Assembly: GCA_900769845.1 (NCBI GenBank)
Contig: CAAGIF010000072.1
Coordinates: forward strand, 1 to 11,566
DNA from: an uncultured Oscillospiraceae bacterium
GTDB lineage: Bacteria; Bacillota_A; Clostridia; Oscillospirales; Oscillospiraceae
DNA length: 11,566 bases
Reading direction: 5' to 3'
Under the pieces are notes generated by a model, which was not told the origin of the DNA, searched no databases, and worked only from the letters and a program-made list of their open reading frames with translations. Shown here in pieces: positions 7,079 to 11,566 of this stretch. The first letter of the stretch is position 1, and each line of letters starts with the position of its first letter. Made by a program: the position numbers and the translations under genes.

Positions 7079-7115
7079 AGAAACACCGCGGCACAGTTTC
7101 TAAGGAGGACAGACA

Positions 7116-7772
7116 ATGGAAAAATGGATAGAAAAACTGAATTCTCCTCTGTTTGACGGCATCCGTCCGGAGGACCGCATGGCAGTTCTTGGCTGTACAG
7201 GGTATCATCTGCGATCTTTCCGAAAGGGGGATATTGTGGCTCTCGAGGGGGAAAACATCAGGCATGTGGGCATTGTGCTGTCCGGCGCCGTTGACATGAT
7301 CAAGGAGGATCTCTGGGGTGGCAGGACTATGCTCGTCCGCACCCATCAGAACGGGCTGTTCGGGGAAACCTTTGCCTGCGGCGAGGATAATCAATCGGTG
7401 GTCACCTTCCAGGTTTCCAAGGATGCCCGGATCCTCTTTATTCCCTTTGACCGGGTGATGCACAACTGCAGCGCCTGCTGTGAATTCCACCAACGTATGA
7501 TTGAGAATATGGTGCATATTATCGCCAATAAGAATCGGGATCTGATGCGGAAGGTGGAGATCATTTCCAAGCGTACAATACGGGAGAAACTTCTGGCCTA
7601 CCTTTCGGTGCAGGCTCAGATTCAGGAGACCCGGTATCTGGAGATTCCCCTGGGCAGAGTGGAGCTGGCAGAGTACCTTTGTGTGGACCGTAGCGCCATG
7701 ACAAGGGAGTTGGCAAAAATGCGGGAAGAGGGATTGGTGGATTTCGATAAGAACAGTTTTCGCCTTTTATGA
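7116..7772 (+). CDS. Crp/Fnr-family transcriptional regulator
   Basis: A 218-residue regulator with an N-terminal cyclic-nucleotide-binding-type beta roll (about 10-115), a dimerisation helix (about 120-150) and a C-terminal winged helix-turn-helix (about 152-216). GRVELAEYLCVDRSAMTRELAKM contains the recognition helix. At the base of the dimer helix sits C118-x2-C121-C122-x2-H125, and other cysteines are C27, C88 and C189. The N-terminal four-cysteine FNR cluster pattern is absent. AAGGAGG at 7102-7108 precedes the ATG by seven bases. It lies 37 bases after the AraC-family gene with no clear terminator between, so some read-through is possible. The following zinc-ribbon and ferredoxin genes suggest a redox- or nitrosative-stress regulator of HcpR type; that is inference. 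Confidence 0.88.
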   Translation: MEKWIEKLNSPLFDGIRPEDRMAVLGCTGYHLRSFRKGDIVALEGENIRHVGIVLSGAVDMIKEDLWGGRTMLVRTHQNGLFGETFACGEDNQSVVTFQVSKDARILFIPFDRVMHNCSACCEFHQRMIENMVHIIANKNRDLMRKVEIISKRTIREKLLAYLSVQAQIQETRYLEIPLGRVELAEYLCVDRSAMTRELAKMREEGLVDFDKNSFRLL

Positions 7773-7779
7773 ACAAAAC

Positions 7780-7829
7780 CACGCCTAATGATGTGACATT
7801 TGCAACATCATTGGGCGTGTTCTCTTTTT
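7780..7829 (+). terminator. Hairpin after the Crp/Fnr gene: intrinsic terminator or attenuator
   Basis: A 15-bp stem with one G-T pair (7780-7794 with 7805-7819) encloses a ten-base loop and is followed by TTCTCTTTTTA. This fits an intrinsic terminator eight bases after the Crp/Fnr stop codon. The same element doubles as a long DNA palindrome and may instead be an operator (see 7792-7834). Confidence 0.6.
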
Positions 7830-7834
7830 ATAAT
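7792..7834 (+). promoter_or_regulatory. Possible Crp/Fnr-dependent promoter of the zinc-ribbon/ferredoxin genes
   Basis: TGTGA-N6-CAACA (7792-7807) resembles the Crp half-site arrangement, with centre 7799.5, shared with the larger palindrome 7780-7819. A perfect TATAAT lies at 7829-7834 with no recognisable -35. With a start near 7841 the palindrome centre falls at about -41.5, the class II activator position. A start at 7841 would leave only about 16 bases of leader, just including the SD at 7843-7849, which is tight. Confidence 0.4.
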
Positions 7835-7856
7835 GAAGAAAAAAGGAGGGATCATT

Positions 7857-8102
7857 ATGTTGGATGGATGTCAGGGAAAACCCCGTACGCCTACGATCAT
7901 AGAAAAAATCTGCCCCCAATGCGGCAGCGAAATTGAGTTATTCTCCATCGATACCCAGGTCAGTTGTGAAACTTGTGGGTTTGTGGCATATAATGACACA
8001 CTTAGCTGTGTCCAGTGGTGTCAATATGCGAAAAAGTGCGTGGGGGAAGAAATGTATAATCAGATGATGGAGATCGCGGCTCAGCAGAAGGCCAGAAAAT
8101 AA
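7857..8102 (+). CDS. Small cysteine-rich zinc-ribbon protein
   Basis: An 81-residue acidic protein with paired knuckles C19-x2-C22-G and C37-x2-C40-G, a classic zinc-ribbon pattern. A third cluster, C51-x3-C55-x5-C61, and an extra C5 follow. A short helix with no further motifs ends the protein. I recall similar small proteins next to Crp/Fnr and ferredoxin genes in gut Clostridia, sometimes labelled phosphohydrolase; nothing in the sequence supports that label. AAGGAGG at 7843-7849 lies seven bases before the ATG, and an upstream in-frame ATG at 7833 has no such site. It is followed 24 bases later by the ferredoxin gene. A metal- or cluster-carrying accessory role is possible but unproven. 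Confidence 0.8.
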   Translation: MLDGCQGKPRTPTIIEKICPQCGSEIELFSIDTQVSCETCGFVAYNDTLSCVQWCQYAKKCVGEEMYNQMMEIAAQQKARK

Positions 8103-8126
8103 GCAATGCCCAGAGGAGGGATTACC

Positions 8127-8756
8127 ATGATCCGAAAAATCATTAAGATAGATTCAGACAAATGCAATGGCTGCGGTCTTTGCGTCAAAGCCTGTCACGA
8201 GGGCGCCATTGGTTTGGAGCAGGGAAAAGCGAAGCTCCTGCGGGAGGATCACTGCGATGGGCTGGGGGATTGCCTTCCCGCCTGCCCCATGGATGCCATT
8301 TCCTTTGAGGAACGGGAGGCGCCCGCTTACAATGAGGCGGCGGTGCTGGCAGCCAAGGCGCAAAAGGCAAAGGGAAGCGCCCCGGTTCCGGGCAGACTTC
8401 GTAATTTCCCGGTGCAGATCAAACTGGCGCCGGTAAATGCTCCCTATTTTGATGGCGCGGATCTGCTGATTGCGGCAGATTGCACCGCCTATGCCTACGG
8501 CAATTTCCATGCTGACTTTATGGATGGGAAGATCACGCTTGTCGGCTGCCCGAAATTGGATGGGGTGGATTATTCCCAAAAGCTAACACAGATCTTCAGC
8601 GGCAATTCCATCCGTTCCGTTACGGTGGTTCGGATGACGGTGCCCTGCTGCGGAGGATTGCCCTATGCGGTGAAGACCGCGGTGGAGAACAGCGGGAAAG
8701 AGATCCCGGTGGAAGTGGTGACGATCAGCCCGGACGGGCGGATCGCGCCCCGATAA
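8127..8756 (+). CDS. Ferredoxin-like 4Fe-4S dicluster protein with cysteine-containing C-terminal domain
   Basis: A 209-residue iron-sulfur protein. The first motif is C13-x2-C16-x2-C19-x3-C23. The second is C43-x5-C49-x3-C53-P, where the usual middle cysteine (position 46) is leucine, so the second site has only three cysteines in the motif. It could hold a 3Fe-4S or an unusual 4Fe-4S cluster. After a linker, residues about 95-205 form a domain with AADC119, VGC141PKLD and PC174C175GGL, perhaps another metal site; H128 is nearby. The ATG at 8127 has AGAGGAGGG six bases upstream, so I prefer it to an in-frame ATG at 8106. It is last in the Crp/Fnr-zinc ribbon-ferredoxin group. Electron transfer to a redox enzyme such as hybrid cluster protein is plausible, but no such enzyme gene is in the window. 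Confidence 0.85.
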   Translation: MIRKIIKIDSDKCNGCGLCVKACHEGAIGLEQGKAKLLREDHCDGLGDCLPACPMDAISFEEREAPAYNEAAVLAAKAQKAKGSAPVPGRLRNFPVQIKLAPVNAPYFDGADLLIAADCTAYAYGNFHADFMDGKITLVGCPKLDGVDYSQKLTQIFSGNSIRSVTVVRMTVPCCGGLPYAVKTAVENSGKEIPVEVVTISPDGRIAPR

Positions 8757-8763
8757 CAGCGGT

Positions 8764-8806
8764 AAAAGAAGAAAACAGCGGCTTCCCCACCGGGGAAGCC
8801 GCTGTT
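8764..8806 (-). terminator. Strong hairpin terminator between convergent genes
   Basis: A perfect 15-bp GC-rich stem (8774-8788 with 8792-8806) encloses a three-base loop. On the minus strand it is followed by TTCTTCTTTTACC (8764-8773 and the stem end), a U-rich tail that ends the PadR-DUF2812 transcript. On the plus strand only two T follow, so it is a weaker terminator for the ferredoxin transcript. Confidence 0.82.
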
Positions 8807-8819
8807 ACCAATTAGAAGA

Positions 8820-9741
8820 TCAGTCGATATTCAGATACACATTCAGTTCCCCACCGGAGAAATCGGAGAACTTTACGCTGTATATTCCGGCATCCAGCTT
8901 GAGCTTAATGTTTTCCAGGGATACATCCGCGCCAGTAGCTTCATAAACTACATCTCCGGCTTCGTTCTGAATGGTGAAGCGGACGGAGCTTTCTGCCTGA
9001 ATATTCAGATCCAGGTAGTAGTTGTCAGTGTATGTAAACTCGATCCCGGTCCATTCCAAAGTATTTTCCAGGTCTGCGGGAAGAGCGCCCGTCTCCTCAC
9101 TGCTATAGTCGCACTGAAAGAAACCCCGTGTTTCGGTTAGCTTGGCAACGGTAATGCCACCGACAATTCCCAAAAGAATCACCGCAGCGATAATTGCCCT
9201 TCCCATGCGGGGGGATGTGCGTTTTTCTGCTTTTTTCATGGCGTGCATGCCAAACAAAAGGAAAAGGAAGTCCACCGCACATACAGCAATCGGGATAAAT
9301 GCAGGAATTTGGGGGGGCAAGCAGGAATCGCACCAGCATGGCGACGGCTATCAGACCGTTCAGCGCGGCCACTATAGCCATCCGCTTGATCCAGCGGCTG
9401 TTCCGTTCGTTCAGAGAGTCCCGGTCGGTAAAAATCTCGTATTCCGATTCCGGCAGTGTGGGGTCGTAGGGTTTGCGGAAATAATGCCACCCCATGCAGG
9501 AGAAAACATATTCCCAGCCCTGCTCCCGGAATGTTTCCAGATATCTGCCCATATCCTCAATTTTACCGGTATAGTCGGTCTGATAACAGTAGCGTACATC
9601 CGGATTCCACTTGAATTTTGTACCGAAAGTACTCCTTACCAACTGCCAGCCCTTGGCAGAAGCATCGTTCAGATATTCGACCTCTTCCCGGTAATTCCAA
9701 ACAGCAAAGGGTTTAAACACTCTTTTATATTGACGGGCCAT
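8820..9741 (-). pseudogene. DUF2812 membrane protein, frameshifted at a C7 run
   Basis: The N-terminal part (9741 down to about 9312) encodes a DUF2812 domain (residues about 8-112: KPFAVWNYREEVEYLND, KGWQLVRS, FREQGWEYVFSCMGWHYFRKP) and a first membrane helix (MAIVAALNGLIAVAMLVRFLL). At the seven-C run the frame is lost. The +1 frame continues directly into two more membrane helices (AFIPIAVCAVDFLFLLFG and AIIAAVILLGIVGGITVAKL) and a beta-rich C-terminal domain ending LNVYLNID. Removing one C gives a 306-residue protein. The total length of 922 bases is one more than a multiple of three, which agrees. The start ATG lies three bases after the PadR stop, with GGAAGGAG as SD. DUF2812 proteins commonly follow PadR repressors in Firmicutes; their function is unknown. 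It may be a true mutation, phase variation, or an assembly error. Confidence 0.85.
9311..9317 (-). repeat. Run of seven C (coding strand) at the frameshift point
   Basis: The coding strand reads CTT GCC CCC CCA before the break. With six C the frame runs LAPQIPAFIP into the second membrane helix; with seven it ends in an unrelated tail at 9103. The run is a typical site of slippage by polymerase or of sequencing error. Confidence 0.8.
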
Positions 9742-9744
9742 GAT

Positions 9745-10056
9745 TTACACTCCTTCCGTATTGGCAAGCATCCGCTTCAGCCGATTGATTTCATTGGACA
9801 GCGCTTCCCGGCCCTGCTCAGTCAGACAGTACAGCCGCTTGCGCTCCAGTCCCGGTTCATTGGACAGGATCTCCTTGATCCAGCCCTTTTTCATCATATT
9901 GCTTGTGGCGCCATACATGGTGCCGGATCCGATGATCACATCTCCTTCGGACAGCTTCTGGGTCATCTGCATGATGCCGTATCCGTGGTTTGCCCCCTTG
10001 GACAGGCACAGAAGAATGTAGTAGTAGCTTTCCGACATAGGTTCGCTCTTTTTCAC
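9745..10056 (-). CDS. PadR-family transcriptional repressor
   Basis: A 103-residue winged-helix regulator of the short PadR (s1) type. SESYYYILLCLSKGANHGYGIMQ is the family's first-helix signature. GSGTMYGATSNMMKKGWI is the recognition region, and RKRLYCLTEQGREAL the wing. A short C-terminal helix (about 82-103) serves for dimerisation. The start is GTG at 10056: GAGGAG at 10065-10070 lies eight bases before it, while an earlier in-frame start would lie inside the predicted promoter and an internal ATG at 10038 has no SD. It is followed after three bases by the DUF2812 gene, so the two are translationally coupled. Such repressors usually control their own operon, often membrane proteins responding to cell-envelope stress or drugs. 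Confidence 0.93.
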   Translation of the reverse strand: MKKSEPMSESYYYILLCLSKGANHGYGIMQMTQKLSEGDVIIGSGTMYGATSNMMKKGWIKEILSNEPGLERKRLYCLTEQGREALSNEINRLKRMLANTEGV

Positions 10057-10088
10057 GGAAATCACTCCTCTTTGTTGTGTCGATATGC

Positions 10089-10128
10089 GATATGTCGCCT
10101 TACGACAGTATCGTATCACAACATATGT
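10089..10128. promoter_or_regulatory. Operator-like repeats upstream of padR
   Basis: GATATGTCG (10089-10097) and CGACAGTATC (10103-10112) form an inverted repeat with one extra base and a five-base spacer. It covers the -10 and start of the padR promoter. A further perfect palindrome ACATATGT (10121-10128) lies between -35 and -10. Tandem CGATATG copies (10081-10094) and GTATC copies (10108-10117) extend the symmetry. Autorepression by PadR is the natural reading. Confidence 0.55.
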
Positions 10129-10138
10129 CGACTGTCAA
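10110..10138 (-). promoter_or_regulatory. Promoter of the padR-DUF2812 operon
   Basis: On the minus strand there is a consensus -35 TTGACA (10133-10138), a 17-base spacer (10116-10132) and a -10 TACGAT (10110-10115, 4 of 6). The predicted start near 10103 leaves about 46 bases of leader before the GTG start. Confidence 0.7.
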
Positions 10139-10179
10139 CATAATTTTTAAAAAATTTCAAAAAAGTTTTTCCTATACAA

Positions 10180-10207
10180 AAGCGGCTGACAGGAGCATCA
10201 GCCGTTT
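10180..10207. terminator. Second hairpin between the aldolase and padR genes
   Basis: CGGCTGA (10183-10189) pairs with TCAGCCG (10198-10204), extended by A-T and G-T pairs on the outside, with an eight-base loop. Read on the minus strand it ends in CTTTTG. It is probably a back-up terminator for the aldolase operon lying after the stronger hairpin at 10225-10256. The 24 bases that follow, up to the padR -35, are very AT-rich. Confidence 0.5.
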
Positions 10208-10224
10208 GCTGTTTTACTGATGAC

Positions 10225-10256
10225 AAAAAAAGACCGCCGGGGGATCCGGCGGTCTT
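10225..10256 (-). terminator. Intrinsic terminator of the KDPG aldolase operon
   Basis: A stem of nine GC-rich pairs plus two A-T pairs (10230-10240 with 10246-10256) with a five-base loop, followed on the minus strand by seven T. It lies 14 bases beyond the aldolase stop codon. Confidence 0.9.
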
Positions 10257-10270
10257 CGGAATATAAGGAA

Positions 10271-10897
10271 TCAGGCCAGGGCAGCAGCCCGGGCTTCTTT
10301 GCACAGCTGGGTGATCTTGTCCCAGTTGTTTGCGGCGATGTCAGCCTTGGGACAGACCCAGGAGCCGCCTACTGCATGGATGAAGGGAGCACTGACATAC
10401 TCCTTGATATTGGCGGTATTGACGCCGCCGGTGGGCATGAACTTCACGCCTACAAAAGGAGCAGACAGATTCTTCATGGCATTCAGACCACCGTAAACAT
10501 TGGCGGGGAAGAACTTGACTACCTTCAGTCCCATATTCACAGCCATGGTGATCTCGGTAGGAGTTACGCAGCCGGGGGTGACGGGGATATTATTCTCCAC
10601 GCACCAACGGACAACTTCGGGGTCAATGCCGGGGGAAACGATGAACTTTGCGCCTGCTTCCACAGCGGCCTTGCACTGGTCCAGGTTCAGAACCGTACCA
10701 ACGCCCACCAGCATATCGGGGCAGTTTTCAGAAACGGCCTTGATGGCGTCCAGGGCGGCTGCAGTGCGGAGGGTGATCTCCATTACATCGATACCGCCGG
10801 CGACCATAGCGTTGGCGCAGGGGACGGCATCCTTGGCATCGTCAATGACAACAACAGGAACAACGATGGAACGGGCCAGTCTTTCCAGAACAGTCAT
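10271..10897 (-). CDS. eda: KDPG/KHG aldolase (2-keto-3-deoxy-6-phosphogluconate aldolase)
   Basis: A 208-residue class I aldolase, the normal length for the family. It cleaves 2-keto-3-deoxy-6-phosphogluconate to pyruvate and glyceraldehyde 3-phosphate, the last step of hexuronate breakdown and of the Entner-Doudoroff pathway. Visible motifs are MEITLRT with catalytic E40 and R44, VGVGTVLN, FIVSPG (85-90), VTPGCVTPTE (106-115), KFFPA with Schiff-base K128, and FMPTGGVN (153-160) for phosphate binding. The ATG at 10897 follows GGGAGGA by six bases; earlier in-frame starts would overlap the oxidoreductase gene. It lies 16 bases after that gene and is last in its operon, ahead of a strong terminator. 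The neighbour points to glucuronate rather than gluconate as the source of KDPG. Symbol kdgA is used in Bacilli. Confidence 0.92.
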   Translation of the reverse strand: MTVLERLARSIVVPVVVIDDAKDAVPCANAMVAGGIDVMEITLRTAAALDAIKAVSENCPDMLVGVGTVLNLDQCKAAVEAGAKFIVSPGIDPEVVRWCVENNIPVTPGCVTPTEITMAVNMGLKVVKFFPANVYGGLNAMKNLSAPFVGVKFMPTGGVNTANIKEYVSAPFIHAVGGSWVCPKADIAANNWDKITQLCKEARAAALA

Positions 10898-10913
10898 CTT
10901 CGTTCCTCCCTGC

Positions 10914-11566
10914 TTACACGCCGGAGTATGCAGCAAAGCCGCAATCGATGGGCAGGATCACGCCGGTAACGGCGGAAGCAGCCTTGTCGTCGGTCAGGAA
11001 GAACATGCCGCCCAGCAGCTCTTCAGACTCAGCAAAACGGCCCATGGGGGTGCCGCTGAGAATCTTGTGGGAACGGGCGGTGGGGGTGCCGTCAGCATTG
11101 AACAGCAGCGCGCGGTTCTGATTGGAAACCAGGAAGCCGGGGGCGATGGCATTGCAGCGGATGCCGGTGCCGGCAAAGTGGGTAGCCAGCCACTGAGTGA
11201 AGTTGGAGATACCGGCCTTGGCAGCGGAGTAAGCGGGGATCTTGGTCAAGGGGGTGTAAGCGTTCATGGAGGAGATGTTCAGGATCACACCGGACTTCTT
11301 AGCCACCATGTCCTTTGCGAATGCCTGAGTGGGCAGCAGGGTGCCCTGGAAGTTCAGCTTGAACACGAAGTCCACGCCGGAAGCCTCCAGATCGAAGAAG
11401 GACTTGCCGCCCTCCTTAGCTTCGTGCTGATACTCGTTGTCGGTGGTAGCACGGGGGTTGTTGCCGCCGGCACCGTTGACCAGAATATCGCAGGGACCCA
11501 GGTCATTAAGAACTGCCTGATGGACAGCTTCCAGAGCCTCGGGATCCAGAACATTGGCCTTGTAGC
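10914..11566 (-). CDS. uxuB: SDR-family oxidoreductase, probable D-mannonate oxidoreductase (partial, N terminus missing)
   Basis: The last 216 residues of a short-chain dehydrogenase/reductase of about 270-280. The Rossmann glycine-rich loop lies beyond the right edge. Present are DILVNGAGGNNP (the NAG motif in the expanded form I associate with SDR-type mannonate/fructuronate reductases), ILNISSMNAY with the catalytic serine, and YSAAKAG with catalytic Tyr and Lys. IRCNAIAPGFL and a C-terminal SAVTGVILPIDCGF typical of SDRs follow. The suggested reaction is reduction of D-fructuronate to D-mannonate with NAD(P)H. The KDPG aldolase immediately downstream supports a hexuronate operon; mannonate dehydratase and KDG kinase genes would be expected beyond the edge. 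Another sugar-acid SDR (KduD or gluconate 5-dehydrogenase type) remains possible. The first two bases of the window edge belong to a split codon. Confidence 0.8.
   Translation of the reverse strand, partial: YKANVLDPEALEAVHQAVLNDLGPCDILVNGAGGNNPRATTDNEYQHEAKEGGKSFFDLEASGVDFVFKLNFQGTLLPTQAFAKDMVAKKSGVILNISSMNAYTPLTKIPAYSAAKAGISNFTQWLATHFAGTGIRCNAIAPGFLVSNQNRALLFNADGTPTARSHKILSGTPMGRFAESEELLGGMFFLTDDKAASAVTGVILPIDCGFAAYSGV

Noticed and set aside
7079..7101. AGAAAC-N11-GTTTCT inverted repeat between the AraC-family and Crp/Fnr genes, considered as a terminator or operator
   Set aside because: The stem is only six A/T-rich pairs, no T-run follows, and the inner CCGCGG has a different centre, so it is likely chance.
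8820..9320. A separate gene starting with TTG at 9320
   Set aside because: There is no SD, the first residues are the continuation of the membrane segment of the DUF2812 frame, and the break coincides with a seven-C run. One frameshifted gene explains it better.
1..11566. CRISPR arrays, tRNA/rRNA genes, transposases, attachment sites, toxin-antitoxin pairs
   Set aside because: None could be supported by reading both strands; the window is metabolic and regulatory genes throughout, with no gap above 300 bases.

Overview
The window looks like chromosome of an anaerobic, Gram-positive, gut-type Clostridia bacterium (Oscillospirales-like is my guess). The grounds are strong AGGAGG-type ribosome sites, some GTG starts, moderately high GC, PadR/DUF2812 and Crp/Fnr-ferredoxin modules typical of Firmicutes, and a hexuronate pathway using an SDR-type oxidoreductase. 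Taxonomy is inferred from protein style only; no rRNA, tRNA, mobile element or CRISPR array was seen.

Region 1 (1-204, minus strand): the first ten codons of a gene running off the left edge, with a good SD, a near-consensus promoter and a 17-bp palindrome over the promoter. To its right is the intrinsic terminator of the next operon.

Region 2 (224-6073, minus strand): a tight six-gene catabolic operon. In transcription order it encodes a PIG-L-type deacetylase, a divergent NagB-like aminosugar-phosphate deaminase/isomerase, a PfkB sugar kinase, a class II ketose-bisphosphate aldolase, a Gfo/Idh/MocA dehydrogenase and a DegT/DnrJ-type PLP aminotransferase. The first four parallel the logic of N-acetylgalactosamine breakdown (deacetylate, deaminate, phosphorylate, cleave). 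The last two form an oxidation/transamination pair usually seen in amino-sugar or amino-cyclitol metabolism. The deaminase homologue lacks an active-site aspartate, so the true substrate is probably not plain GlcN-6-P or GalN-6-P. An AraC-family regulator is transcribed divergently (6191-7078). The 117-bp gap holds two back-to-back promoters and a 13-nt direct repeat with a 21-bp pitch, placed like an AraC activation site for the operon and overlapping the regulator's own promoter.

Region 3 (7116-8756, plus strand): a Crp/Fnr regulator, a small cysteine-rich zinc-ribbon protein and a ferredoxin-like iron-sulfur protein, probably a redox or nitrosative-stress module. A long hairpin between the regulator and the next gene could be a terminator, an operator, or both.

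Region 4 (8764-10138, minus strand): a PadR repressor with a clear promoter and operator-like repeats, coupled to a DUF2812 membrane protein that is frameshifted at a run of seven C. A strong terminator follows.

Region 5 (10180-11566, minus strand): tandem hairpins/terminator, a KDPG aldolase, and an SDR oxidoreductase of D-mannonate oxidoreductase type cut by the right edge. This looks like the end of a hexuronate (glucuronate) catabolic operon feeding pyruvate and glyceraldehyde-3-phosphate.
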